Assembly (NCBI GenBank): GCA_017312345.1
Contig: BLAA01000001.1
Location: forward strand, 558,001 to 622,000
Source: Candidatus Denitrolinea symbiosum
GTDB lineage: Bacteria; Chloroflexota; Anaerolineae; Anaerolineales; Villigracilaceae
DNA: 64,000 nt
Reading direction: 5' to 3'
The notes under the pieces were generated by a model, which ran no database searches, had not been told where the DNA came from, and saw only the letters and a list, made by a program, of their open reading frames with translations. Shown here in pieces: positions 8,792-18,617 of the stretch (within the stretch, counting starts at the first letter, position 1; the number at the start of each line of letters is the position of its first letter). The position numbers and the translations under genes were made by a program.

Positions 8792-8895
8792 CTGCGTGTC
8801 CGCCCTGCGTGTCCGCCCTGCGTGTCCGCCCTGCGTGTCCGCCCTGCGTGTCCGCCCTGCGTGTCCGCCCTGCGTGTCCGCCCTGCGTGTCCGCC
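8792..8895 (+). repeat. Tandem repeat, 8 x 13 bp
   Basis: Eight perfect copies of CTGCGTGTCCGCC between recG and coaD, abutting a second array of different unit length. No spacers, so not CRISPR. Confidence 0.95.
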
Positions 8896-9010
8896 CAGGG
8901 CAGACACATAGGTCCGCTCAGGGCAGACACATAGGTCCGCTCAGGGCAGACACATAGGTCCGCTCAGGGCAGACACATAGGTCCGCCCAGGGCAGACACA
9001 TAGGTCTGCC
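8896..9010 (+). repeat. Tandem repeat, 5 x 23 bp
   Basis: Five near-identical copies of a 23-bp unit beginning CAGGGCAGACACATAGGTCC. Copies 1-3 end CT, copy 4 ends CC, and copy 5 has one extra change. Parts of the unit (GGGCAGACAC) are nearly complementary to the 13-bp array (GTGTCCGCCC), so the two arrays can pair with each other as a large imperfect hairpin. Confidence 0.93.
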
Positions 9011-9021
9011 CCTACCATCAA

Positions 9022-9549
9022 ATGGAGAACAAATTGGTAAAGGCTATTTTTCCTGGAACATTCGACCCCATCCACTACGGTCACATGGACATTGCCCGCC
9101 GCGCGGCGCGTCTCTTCGACGAAGTGGCGATGGCCGTCTACGACAAGCCGCTCAAGAATTTATTGTTCTCGCCCGAGGAACGCATTGACCTCGTGAAGAA
9201 AGCCTTTGCCGATAACCCCAAAGTCAGCGTGACGGGCTACTCTGGCCTGACCGTGGAATTTGCCCGCAAGATCGGCGCGCAGGTCATTGTGCGCGGACTG
9301 CGCGTCTTCTCGGACTTCGAGTTCGAATTCCGCATGGCGCTGGCGAACCAGCGTCTCACGCCCGACATCGAGACCACCGCCCTCATCACCGCCGAGCAGC
9401 ACACCTTCCTCTCATCGAGCACCGTCAAGGAGATCGCCATGCTGGGCGGGGACGTGACCTCCATGGTCCCGCCGTTCGTCGCGGACGCGCTCCGCCGCAA
9501 GATCAGCGACGGGAATCACCAGCCACCGCCGAATGCATTACGCGATTGA
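9022..9549 (+). CDS. coaD: Phosphopantetheine adenylyltransferase
   Basis: Fourth step of coenzyme A synthesis: transfers AMP from ATP to 4'-phosphopantetheine to give dephospho-CoA; cytoplasmic; 175 aa, slightly longer than the usual 160. The nucleotidyltransferase motif GTFDPIHYGH is at residues 12-21 and the C-terminal signature ISSSTVKEIA-like block reads FLSSSTVKEIA. The RGLRVFSDFEFEFRMALANQ helix is typical. The start is directly after the 23-bp repeat array. No good ribosome site is seen, so expression may depend on the recG transcript. Confidence 0.96.
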   Translation: MENKLVKAIFPGTFDPIHYGHMDIARRAARLFDEVAMAVYDKPLKNLLFSPEERIDLVKKAFADNPKVSVTGYSGLTVEFARKIGAQVIVRGLRVFSDFEFEFRMALANQRLTPDIETTALITAEQHTFLSSSTVKEIAMLGGDVTSMVPPFVADALRRKISDGNHQPPPNALRD

Positions 9550-9621
9550 GTAGGACAAATTGTCAATTTGTCCCTCAACAAAATGCGATAGAATAACGTT
9601 ATCTGTTCCACGGAGGCCTTT

Positions 9622-10101
9622 ATGGACATCCTTCACCTCATTGACCGCCTCGAAGAACTCTTCAACGAATCACGCGCCGTCCCGCTCACGCGCAACGTGA
9701 TGGTGGACGAGGACAAGATGCTGGACATCATAGACCAGATGCGCATCGCGATTCCCGAAGAAGTCAAAAAGGCGCAGCAGATCATCGCGCAAAAGGAGCG
9801 CTTCCTGGCGCAGGCGCAGGAGGAAGCCAACCGCACGGTGGACATCGCCCGCCAGAAAGCGGACGATCTCGTCCAGCGCGACCTGATCGTGCAGGAGGCG
9901 CAGCGCCGCGCCGAACAGATCGTCGCGCAGGCGCGCCTGGACGCTGACGCCACCCGCCGCGACGCCGACGACTACGTGGTGGACGCGCTCTCGCATCTAC
10001 AGGACGAACTGGAGAAGATCGCCTCGCAGGTGCGGAACGGCATCCGCATGGTGGAGGAAGACCCGCGCCGCGCCTCCTCCGCTCCGCAAACCGAATCCTG
10101 A
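9622..10101 (+). CDS. Coiled-coil protein (ATP-synthase b/E-subunit-like helix), unknown role
   Basis: A soluble 159-aa protein, nearly all helical. The region about 45-140 is a long Ala/Glu/Gln/Arg-rich coiled coil (EEVKKAQQIIAQKERFLAQA, then RRAEQIVAQARLDADATRRD). It resembles stalk subunits of rotary ATPases or DivIVA-like proteins, but it has no membrane anchor and no adjacent ATPase genes. It follows coaD by 72 nt, has a GGAGG site 7 nt before the ATG, and is closed by a strong terminator. It is probably the same protein that sits beside coaD in related Chloroflexota (inference). Function unknown. Confidence 0.85.
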   Translation: MDILHLIDRLEELFNESRAVPLTRNVMVDEDKMLDIIDQMRIAIPEEVKKAQQIIAQKERFLAQAQEEANRTVDIARQKADDLVQRDLIVQEAQRRAEQIVAQARLDADATRRDADDYVVDALSHLQDELEKIASQVRNGIRMVEEDPRRASSAPQTES

Positions 10102-10107
10102 AAGAGC

Positions 10108-10136
10108 CGCCCCCGTCGTCTGACGGGGGCGTTTTT
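10108..10136 (+). terminator. Rho-independent terminator
   Basis: Perfect 10-bp stem CGCCCCCGTC / GACGGGGGCG with a 4-nt loop and five T (10132-10136). It ends the coaD-side transcription unit and abuts the convergent mutL stop at 10139. Confidence 0.95.
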
Positions 10137-10138
10137 GA

Positions 10139-11887
10139 TTACCGCGCGCCTCTTCTTCCAAACTGCCTCTCCAGCATATCCACTGACAAGTGAATCATCG
10201 TCGGCCTGCCATGCGGACAGGTGCGCGGCGACTCGCACGCTTCGAGGTCGTTGAGCAGGGCGCGCTGTTCGTCGGGAGAGAGCGTCTGCCCAGCCTTGAC
10301 CGCGAGACGTTTGCAGACGCGTCCCGCCAGTTTCGCCTCCACCTCGGACTGGAGGGGGGATTCGTCCTCCTCGAAATCCTCCACCACCGCCCGCAGCGCG
10401 GACTCGGGGTCCGCGCCCGCGAACAACGTCGGGATGGCGCGCACTTGGAACGAGTTGCCGCCGAATTCCTCCACCTCGAATCCGAAGCGGTTTAAGATCG
10501 GCAATTGGGCGGCGATCAATTGGGCGGATTGCGGAGGCAGTTGAACGACAGCGGGAGAAAGAAGGGATTGCGACGGAATTTTTTTCTGGTCGTGCTGCGC
10601 CATCAACTTCTCGAACAGGACGCGTTCGTGCGCGGCGTGCTGGTCAATCAGATACAACCCGTCGGGTCCCTCGGCGACGATGTAGGTCTGTCCGATCTGA
10701 CCGATGAGGCGCAAAAGCGGCAGGTTGAACGTTGATGGCGAGCGAGTGTCAGGGGTCAGGCGCGAGGCGTCAGGCGGCTGATCGCTGCCCACTGGTAACT
10801 GATCGCTGTCTTTCGCCATTGTCCAATCCAGTCCACCCTGCCGCGTCTCCGCGGGACGCGACGCGCCTCCCCACAAGACGGGCGCGACCGACGGGACGGG
10901 CGCGTACGCCAGCAGGGTCCGCCGCGCGGAGCGCTGGACGAAACTGAACACGCGGTCCTGGTTCTTGAACCGCACCTCGGCTTTGGCGGGATGCACGTTC
11001 ACGTCCACGTCGTCGGGTTTGATCTCGAGGAAGAGCGCCGCCATCGGATAACGTCCCACCATCAGCAGGGTGTGGTACGCCTGGATGAGAGCCGTCGTCA
11101 GCGGCGTATCCGACACCCAGCGGCCGTTGACGAAGAAGGTGATGTCCTTGCGGTTGGAACGCGTCAGCGCGACGGGACTGATGAAACCCGTCAGCCTGAG
11201 TCCCTCTTCCTCCGCGCCGACTTCGATCATCTGCTTCGCGACCTCGACGCCGTACAACGCCGCGAGGATCGCGCGTCGGTCGCCGTCGCCCGAAGTTTGC
11301 AGCGTGACGTTCTTATCCTCGGTCAACTTGAAGCGCACGTGCGGGTATGCCAGCGCGTAACGCGTCAACAGGCCGTCTATGGCGCGGCGTTCGGTCACGT
11401 CGGATTTCAGGAATTTCAAGCGCGCGGGGACGTTGTAGAACAGATCCTCGACGCGCACCAGCGTGCCGATCGGCGCGCCGACCTGTTCGAGTCTGCCGTT
11501 GATCCCGCCTTCCACTTTCAGGCGCGCGCCCGCGTCCGCGCCCGCGGCGCGCGAGACGATCGTCAGCCGCGAGACCGAGCCGATGGAAGCGAGCGCCTCC
11601 CCGCGGAATCCCAAAGTCGAGATGGAAAAAAGTTCGGCGGCCTGGAGCAGCTTCGAGGTCGCGTGACGCGCCGTCGCCAGTTCCAGTTCCGAGGCGGGAA
11701 TCCCCGTCCCGTCGTCCGCGATCTCGATGAGGCGTCGTCCCGCCTCCTGCACGGTCACGGTCACGGCGCGGGCGGAGGCGTCCAGCGAATTTTCGACGAG
11801 TTCCTTCACCACCGAGGCGGGGCGTTCGATCACCTCGCCCGCCGCGATCTGCGAGGCAACTTCGGGCGCGAGCAAATGAATGGGCAT
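10139..11887 (-). CDS. mutL: DNA mismatch repair protein MutL
   Basis: GHKL ATPase that couples MutS recognition to strand incision; 582 aa. N-terminal motifs: ELVENSLDASA, DDGTGIP and TLGFRGEALASIGS. The C-terminal domain carries the endonuclease motif DQHAAHERVLFE (DQHAxxExxxxE, near residue 415) and CPHGRP (near 557), so this is a nicking MutL as in bacteria lacking MutH. The linker (roughly residues 350-385) contains dispersed-repeat sequence read in frame. A TATAAT box 6 nt before the ATG, shared as a palindrome with the divergent HAD gene, implies a leaderless transcript. Confidence 0.97.
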   Translation of the reverse strand: MPIHLLAPEVASQIAAGEVIERPASVVKELVENSLDASARAVTVTVQEAGRRLIEIADDGTGIPASELELATARHATSKLLQAAELFSISTLGFRGEALASIGSVSRLTIVSRAAGADAGARLKVEGGINGRLEQVGAPIGTLVRVEDLFYNVPARLKFLKSDVTERRAIDGLLTRYALAYPHVRFKLTEDKNVTLQTSGDGDRRAILAALYGVEVAKQMIEVGAEEEGLRLTGFISPVALTRSNRKDITFFVNGRWVSDTPLTTALIQAYHTLLMVGRYPMAALFLEIKPDDVDVNVHPAKAEVRFKNQDRVFSFVQRSARRTLLAYAPVPSVAPVLWGGASRPAETRQGGLDWTMAKDSDQLPVGSDQPPDASRLTPDTRSPSTFNLPLLRLIGQIGQTYIVAEGPDGLYLIDQHAAHERVLFEKLMAQHDQKKIPSQSLLSPAVVQLPPQSAQLIAAQLPILNRFGFEVEEFGGNSFQVRAIPTLFAGADPESALRAVVEDFEEDESPLQSEVEAKLAGRVCKRLAVKAGQTLSPDEQRALLNDLEACESPRTCPHGRPTMIHLSVDMLERQFGRRGAR

Positions 11888-11893
11888 GGGTGA

Positions 11894-11901
11894 ATTATAA
11901 T
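11894..11901. promoter_or_regulatory. Bidirectional -10 palindrome for mutL and the HAD gene
   Basis: The 8-bp palindrome ATTATAAT provides a TATAAT box on each strand. Each box ends exactly 6 nt before an ATG: mutL at 11887 on minus, HAD at 11908 on plus. No ribosome site fits in either gap. Two leaderless genes thus seem to share one -10 element. No convincing -35 is visible on either side. Confidence 0.72.
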
Positions 11902-11907
11902 CGCCCC

Positions 11908-12549
11908 ATGAAATTTGCCGCCGTTTTCTTCGACCTCGACGACACGCTCTATCCCGCCTCGACGGGTTTGTGGCTCGCCATCAAAGAACGTATGAACGTT
12001 TACATGCGCGACCGCATGGGCTTCGACCCCGCCGAGATCCCGACCGTCCGCGAGAAATATTTCCGCGAATACGGCACGACTTTGCGCGGACTGCAAGCCA
12101 ATCACCAGATCAATGTGGACGATTTCCTGGCCTTCGTGCATGACCTCCCGCTGCGGGACTACCTGACTCCCGATCCGACTCTCCGCCCCGTCATCGCTTC
12201 GATCCCCACCCGAAAGTGGATCTTCACCAACGCCGACGCCTCCCACGCCCGACGCGTCCTCGCCGCGCTCGAACTGGACGGCCTCTTCGACGGTATCGTA
12301 GACGTCAACGCGGTCGCGCCGTACTGCAAGCCCATGCCCGAGTCGTTTCGGATCGCGATGGAATCCGCGGGCGAGACCGATCCCGCGCGCTGCGTGATGA
12401 TTGACGACCTGCCGCGCACCACCCGCGCCGCCCGCGAGTTCGGCATGTACGGGATCCTCTACGGGCAGGATGCCCCCCAGCCCGACGCCGACGCGTCCTT
12501 CACCGATTGGCGCGTCCTGCCCGCGCTGTTGAACGGGAGTAAACCATGA
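11908..12549 (+). CDS. HAD-superfamily hydrolase, pyrimidine 5'-nucleotidase-like
   Basis: Predicted cytoplasmic phosphatase of 213 aa. Motif I is FFDLDDTLYP (nucleophile and acid Asp both present), motif II is IFTNADASH, and motif IV is MIDDLPRTTRAAREFGM. The LDDTLYP start and the helical cap match the Sdt1/PPase-type (pyrimidine 5'-nucleotidase) group. I chose the ATG at 11908 and not one 18 nt upstream because a TATAAT box ends 6 nt before it. Its stop overlaps the next start (ATGA), so the two are co-translated. Substrate uncertain. Confidence 0.9.
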   Translation: MKFAAVFFDLDDTLYPASTGLWLAIKERMNVYMRDRMGFDPAEIPTVREKYFREYGTTLRGLQANHQINVDDFLAFVHDLPLRDYLTPDPTLRPVIASIPTRKWIFTNADASHARRVLAALELDGLFDGIVDVNAVAPYCKPMPESFRIAMESAGETDPARCVMIDDLPRTTRAAREFGMYGILYGQDAPQPDADASFTDWRVLPALLNGSKP

Positions 12550-12761
12550 ACACAGACGGTATCCTCGTGGCGGCGCTGGTCATCGGGATCGTCGTCCTCG
12601 CCAACGGGCTGATGTTCCTGTGGGCGCGTTCGTGGGCGCGCGGCGACAACGCGACCCGCGATTTTCTGAAAGGCGCGCAGAACGCCATCGGCAAGCCGTT
12701 CGAGAAACAGAACAGAGAATTGGACGAATTACACAGGCGGGTGGACGATTTAAAAAAGTGA
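12546..12761 (+). CDS. Small single-pass membrane protein
   Basis: 71 aa: an N-terminal membrane helix (about residues 6-27, GILVAALVIGIVVLANGLMF) followed by a charged cytoplasmic helix ending ELDELHRRVDDLKK, likely a short coiled coil. It overlaps the HAD gene by ATGA, which argues for real translation. Function unknown. Confidence 0.75.
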   Translation: MNTDGILVAALVIGIVVLANGLMFLWARSWARGDNATRDFLKGAQNAIGKPFEKQNRELDELHRRVDDLKK

Positions 12762-12874
12762 GATTTTTCTAGTTCCTGCAATCTTCTTACAATTTCCAGA
12801 CAATTATTTCATCCCGCCTTAATGCGGGCGTGATAATCTCGATTTTTGAACACTTTGGCAGCGAGGAGCATTTT

Positions 12875-14158
<1,284 letters not shown>

Positions 14159-14170
14159 GAAAGGTTCGCC

Positions 14171-14920
14171 ATGTTCTTTCTTGATCCCACCTATCTTTGT
14201 TTTATGGCTCCCGCCTTCCTGTTGATGGCGTTGACTTCGTGGTACGTGAAGTCGGCCTACAACAAATGGAGCCGGGTGCGCTCTCAAAGCGGGCTGACCG
14301 GCGCGCAGGCCGCGCAGCGGCTGATCCAGAACGCGCCCTACTATATCAACGAGGGCGGCGAAGGCCTGCGCGACGTCCGCATCGCGGGCATCGGCGGTAA
14401 TCTCACCGACAACTACGACCCGCGCACCAAAACGCTCAATCTCTCGCCCGGTGTGGCCAACACCCCCTCGGTGGCCTCCATCGCGGTCGCCGCGCACGAA
14501 CTGGGTCACGCCATGCAGGACAGCGAAGGCTACCTCCCCATGCGTCTGCGCTCGGCCCTCGTCCCCGCCGTCAACATCGGCTCGAACTTCGGCTGGATTC
14601 TCATCCTGATCGGCATCCTCCTCTACTCGTGGACGGGGGCCGGCTGGGGAATCAGCGTGGCGTGGATCGGCGTCATCACCTTCTCGGCGGGCGCGGTCTT
14701 CGCCCTCGCCACCCTGCCCGTGGAATTCAACGCGTCCGCGCGCGCGAAACGCATCCTCGTCCAAAGCGGGATCATCCAGGGCGACGACGAGATCCGCGGC
14801 GTCAACAACGTGTTGAACGCCGCCGCCCTGACCTACGTCGCGGGGCTGGTCTCGGCCCTCTCGCAACTTCTCTACTACGTCATGCTCGTCGGCGGCATGG
14901 GCGGGCGGCGCAGGGACTGA
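14171..14920 (+). CDS. Membrane zinc metallopeptidase, YugP family
   Basis: 249-aa integral membrane protein of the Zn_peptidase_2 (YugP-like) type. The HExxH zinc motif reads HELGH at residues 109-113, in VAAHELGHAMQDSEGYLPM. Membrane helices lie at about 8-24, 135-155, 160-180 and 220-240. The LPVEFNASARAKRIL motif is typical of this family. It lies 12 nt after the S41 protease gene, so two envelope proteases are co-transcribed. Cellular substrate unknown. Confidence 0.92.
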   Translation: MFFLDPTYLCFMAPAFLLMALTSWYVKSAYNKWSRVRSQSGLTGAQAAQRLIQNAPYYINEGGEGLRDVRIAGIGGNLTDNYDPRTKTLNLSPGVANTPSVASIAVAAHELGHAMQDSEGYLPMRLRSALVPAVNIGSNFGWILILIGILLYSWTGAGWGISVAWIGVITFSAGAVFALATLPVEFNASARAKRILVQSGIIQGDDEIRGVNNVLNAAALTYVAGLVSALSQLLYYVMLVGGMGGRRRD

Positions 14921-14937
14921 TCGTCTCATCCATTCGA

Positions 14938-14968
14938 GGCCGGGCTTCCGCAAGAGTCCGGCTTTTTA
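14938..14968 (+). terminator. Terminator after the zinc peptidase gene
   Basis: Stem GCCGG...CCGGC (with AAG/CTT extension) followed by TTTTTATTTT, 18 nt past the stop codon. Confidence 0.75.
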
Positions 14969-15043
14969 TTTTGCTCCGGGCCGGCGATATTCCAGCCGGC
15001 CTCCTCTTCATCTTTCATCCTTCATCCTTTACAATTCCCCCCG

Positions 15044-16045
15044 ATGAAAAAATTCATGGTCGTAGTCGTCCTCTTCCTCGGCGTGGCGCTGATTGCCCTC
15101 AGCTTTGGGGAACTGGAAAAAACCCTCGCCACCCTGCAAAAAGCGCACCTGCGCTGGGTGTTTCTGGCCCTGGGGTTGGAGGTCGCGTGGATGGCGAACC
15201 TCGGGCTGACCTACCAATCCATTTACCGCCTTCTGGGGATCAACGAGGACCGCGGCCGTCTGACCCTCGCGGCGGTCGCCTCCTACTTTGTGAACATCAT
15301 CGCGCCCACCGCGGGCGTGAGCGGGATCGCCTTCTTCGTCAACGAGGCCAGGCGGCGCGGCTATCCGACCGGCAAAGCCACTCTGGCCGGCGCGCTCTTC
15401 CTGCTGGTGGACCAGGCCGCCTTCCTGGCCGTCCTCGCCCTCGGCTGGATCGTCCTCCTGCGCCGCAACAACCTGAACGCCGGGGAGATCTCCGCCTCGC
15501 TGACGCTGCTGGTCCTCGCCTGTATTTTCGGCTTTTTCATCTACCTCGGTTATCGCTCGTCAGACGCGCTCGGCCGCGCCCTGGCGCGCGTCGCCCGCCT
15601 TGTCAACTGCGTCGTCCGCCCCTTCATCCACCGCGACTACCTCAGCGAAGACCGCGCCCACGCCTTCGCCTCCGAAGTGGCCGAGGGACTGTCGAGCCTG
15701 CCCGAGCATTCGGTCCAGCGGCTGATCCGTCCCCTGCTCCACGCGCTCCTCAACAAAGCCCTGCTCATCGGCATCCTGCTCTGCGCGTTCCTCTCGTTCG
15801 ACGTGCCGTTCTCCGCCGGGACGATCATCGCGGGCTGGGCCATCGGCTACCTCTTCCTCGTCGTCTCCCCCACCCCCAACGGCATCGGCATCGTGGAAGG
15901 CGTCATGCCGCTCGCCCTCTCCAGCCTGCGCGTCTCCTACGAAGCCGCGGTGGTCGTCACGCTGGTCTATCGCGCCGTCACCTTTTGGCTGCTGCTGGGC
16001 GCGGGCGCGTGGGCCTTCCGCCGCCTGCAACTTTCGGACGCCTGA
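15044..16045 (+). CDS. Flippase-like membrane protein (LPG synthase TM family, UPF0104)
   Basis: 333-aa multi-pass protein of the family that forms the membrane half of MprF/AglD-type proteins. About eight helices are visible. The family-typical FVNIIAPTAGVSGIAFFVNE stretch and the late VSPTPNGIGIVEGVM motif (the PxxxGxxEG signature) support the call. It probably moves or scrambles a lipid-linked head group, but there is no synthase domain here. A TACAAT box lies 8 nt before the ATG with no ribosome site. The helicase gene follows after 1 nt. Confidence 0.88.
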   Translation: MKKFMVVVVLFLGVALIALSFGELEKTLATLQKAHLRWVFLALGLEVAWMANLGLTYQSIYRLLGINEDRGRLTLAAVASYFVNIIAPTAGVSGIAFFVNEARRRGYPTGKATLAGALFLLVDQAAFLAVLALGWIVLLRRNNLNAGEISASLTLLVLACIFGFFIYLGYRSSDALGRALARVARLVNCVVRPFIHRDYLSEDRAHAFASEVAEGLSSLPEHSVQRLIRPLLHALLNKALLIGILLCAFLSFDVPFSAGTIIAGWAIGYLFLVVSPTPNGIGIVEGVMPLALSSLRVSYEAAVVVTLVYRAVTFWLLLGAGAWAFRRLQLSDA

Positions 16046-16046
16046 C

Positions 16047-18617
16047 TTGACTCTCGTCTCCCTGCTCTCCCGCTGGAAAACCGACCCCGACACCGCCCCC
16101 AACTTCGCCGCCTGGCGGACTCTCCCCCCGCGTCCCGCGGACCTCGTCCCGCTCCCGCCTCTCCCCGACCTTTTGCCGGCCGCGCTGACCCGGCGCGGGA
16201 TACACGCCCTCTATTCGCACCAGTCCGCCGCGTTCGAAGCCGCGCGGCGCGGCGGGAACGTCGTCCTCGCCACCGGCACGGCCTCCGGCAAGACCCTCGC
16301 CTACAACCTCCCCGTCATTGCCGCCCTCCTCGAAAACCCGCAGGCCCGCGCGCTTTATCTCTTCCCGACCAAAGCCTTAACCCAGGATCAACTTTCTAAT
16401 CTTCAAACTTTCCAACCTGCCAATATTCAGGCGGCAATTTACGACGGCGACACGCCTCAATCCCGCCGCGCCCAGATCCGCAAGACCGCCAACATCCTGC
16501 TGACGAATCCCGACATGCTCCACACGGGAATCCTCCCGCACCACGCCAACTGGGAGGAATTCTTTCGTAATCTAAAATTCGTCGTCGTTGACGAGTTGCA
16601 CACCTACCGCGGCGTCTTCGGCTCGCACGTCGCCAACGTGATCCGCCGCCTGAAACGCGTCGCCGCGTTCCACGGCGCGCATCCGCAGTTCATCCTCGCC
16701 TCCGCCACTATCGGCAACCCGAAAGAACTGGCGGAGAATCTCATCGAGGAACCCGTCGCGTTGATAGACCGCGACGGCTCCTCGCGCGGCGAGCGTCATT
16801 TCCTCATTTACAACCCTCCCATCGTGGACGAGTCCATCGGTCTGCGGAAATCCGCCTTCGACGAATCGCTCCGCCTCGCGCGGGACCTGCTGGAAAACAA
16901 CGTGCAGGGAGTCATGTTTGCGCGTTCGAGGAGGAGTGTGGAGATTCTGTTGACAAGATTGCACGATGACCTGAAAGACGAAAGAAGAAAGAAGACCGGC
17001 GGCAATCTCTTTCCTCTTTCTTCTTTCATCCGAGGATACCGAAGCGGATATTTACCAGGTCAGCGCCGCGAGATCGAAAAGGGACTCCGCGATGGAAGCG
17101 TCCGCCTCGTGGTGGCGACGAACGCCCTCGAGCTGGGGATCGACATCGGCGGACTCGGCGCGGCCATCCTCGTCGGCTACGCGGGAAGCGTCTCGTCCAC
17201 ATGGCAGCAGGCGGGTCGCGCGGGACGCGGGGACGACGCGGCCGCGGCGGCGCTGGTCGCGTCGCCCAATCCGCTCGACCAGTTCCTCGCCCACCATCCC
17301 GAATATTTTTTCGGGCAATCGCCCGAGCAGGCGCTGGTCAACCCCGACCATCTCCTGATCCTGCTGGAGCATCTGCGCTGCGCGCTGTTCGAGTTGCCGT
17401 TCAAAGCGGGCGAGGGCTTCGGCAAACTTCCGGCAGAGACCGTCCACGAATATCTCGACGTGCTGGTCGCCAATAACGAAGCGCACGCCTCGGCGGACAA
17501 AGTCTTCTGGATGGCGGACGCGTATCCCGCCGCGAACGTCTCGCTCCGTTCGGCCTCGCCCGCGAGGGTCGTCCTCCATACCGAAGACGAGGACGGCGCG
17601 CGCGTCATCGGCGAAGTGGACCTCGCCAGCGCGGTCTGGATGACGCATCCGCGCGCCGTCTACCTGCACGAGGGACAGCAATACTTTGTGCAGGAACTCG
17701 ACCTGACCCGCAACGTCGCCTCGCTGATCCCGGTCGGGTTGGATTACTACACCGAGCCCCTGCGCGAAACCGCCATTCAAATTCTCTCCACCGCCGACCA
17801 ATTTCCAATCTCCAATTCCCAATCTCCCGTCGCAAAATTCTGGGGAGAGTTGCAGGTCACAACGCAAGTGACCGGCTTCCGCAAACGCAGTTGGCTCGGC
17901 GGCGAAAACCTCGGCGAGGAGCCGCTCGACCTGCCTGCTTCCGATTTGCAGACGACCGGCTACTGGCTCTCCCTCGCCGAGGAGACGGCAGCGCGTCTGC
18001 GCGAGACCGGCAACTGGTCCAGCGTCCCGAACGACTACGGCCCCGACTGGACGAGAATCCGCGACCGCGTCCGCGCTCGGGACGGATTCCGCTGCCAGGT
18101 GTGCGGCCAGCCCGAAAACGGACGCCAGCACGACGTCCATCACAAGGTCCCGTTCCGAAACTTCGTGCGGAAGTCTCATAGCCGCGAGGACCGCGCCGCC
18201 GCGCTCCAGCAAGCCCATCGCCTGGACAACCTCGTGACGCTCTGCGCCTCTTGTCATCGCAAAGCCGAGCAGAACGTCCGTATGCGAAGTGGGCTGGCGG
18301 GACTCGGCTACCTGCTCGGTCAACTCGCGCCGCTCTTCCTGATGTGCGATCCCGGCGACCTCGGCCTGCACGTCGACGCGGTTGGAACGATCTTCGACGG
18401 CCAGCCGTCCATTGTCTTGTACGATCAAATGCCGGCAGGGATCGGCTTCAGCCAGAGACTGTTCGAGATCCACGACGAACTTCTCGCCCGCGCGCTCGAA
18501 CTCGTAAGCGAATGTCCCTGCGAAGACGGCTGTCCCTCCTGCGTCGGCCCGGCCGGGGAAAACGGCATCGGCGGCAAAGAGGAGACCATTGAAATACTAA
18601 AGGAGATTCTTCGATGA
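16047..18617 (+). CDS. MrfA/YprA-like DEAD/H helicase with internal HNH domain
   Basis: 856-aa superfamily 2 helicase. Core motifs: GTASGKT (Walker A), DELHTYRGVFGSH (motif II), LASATIGNP (III), ATNALELGIDIGGLG (V) and QQAGRAGR (VI). The C-terminus has the DUF1998-type four-cysteine cluster CPCEDGCPSC, as in the repair helicase MrfA. Between them, at about residues 667-745, sits an HNH-nuclease-like module: CQVC, then HDVHHKVPF, then LCASCHRKAE. Residues about 311-328 are encoded by an inverted-repeat insertion (16977-17030). TTG start, one nt after the previous stop. The HNH insertion would couple unwinding to cleavage (inference). Confidence 0.9.
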   Translation: MTLVSLLSRWKTDPDTAPNFAAWRTLPPRPADLVPLPPLPDLLPAALTRRGIHALYSHQSAAFEAARRGGNVVLATGTASGKTLAYNLPVIAALLENPQARALYLFPTKALTQDQLSNLQTFQPANIQAAIYDGDTPQSRRAQIRKTANILLTNPDMLHTGILPHHANWEEFFRNLKFVVVDELHTYRGVFGSHVANVIRRLKRVAAFHGAHPQFILASATIGNPKELAENLIEEPVALIDRDGSSRGERHFLIYNPPIVDESIGLRKSAFDESLRLARDLLENNVQGVMFARSRRSVEILLTRLHDDLKDERRKKTGGNLFPLSSFIRGYRSGYLPGQRREIEKGLRDGSVRLVVATNALELGIDIGGLGAAILVGYAGSVSSTWQQAGRAGRGDDAAAAALVASPNPLDQFLAHHPEYFFGQSPEQALVNPDHLLILLEHLRCALFELPFKAGEGFGKLPAETVHEYLDVLVANNEAHASADKVFWMADAYPAANVSLRSASPARVVLHTEDEDGARVIGEVDLASAVWMTHPRAVYLHEGQQYFVQELDLTRNVASLIPVGLDYYTEPLRETAIQILSTADQFPISNSQSPVAKFWGELQVTTQVTGFRKRSWLGGENLGEEPLDLPASDLQTTGYWLSLAEETAARLRETGNWSSVPNDYGPDWTRIRDRVRARDGFRCQVCGQPENGRQHDVHHKVPFRNFVRKSHSREDRAAALQQAHRLDNLVTLCASCHRKAEQNVRMRSGLAGLGYLLGQLAPLFLMCDPGDLGLHVDAVGTIFDGQPSIVLYDQMPAGIGFSQRLFEIHDELLARALELVSECPCEDGCPSCVGPAGENGIGGKEETIEILKEILR

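Noticed and set aside
8792-9010. Possible CRISPR array
   Set aside because: Units are perfect head-to-tail repeats without spacers, of 13 and 23 bp.
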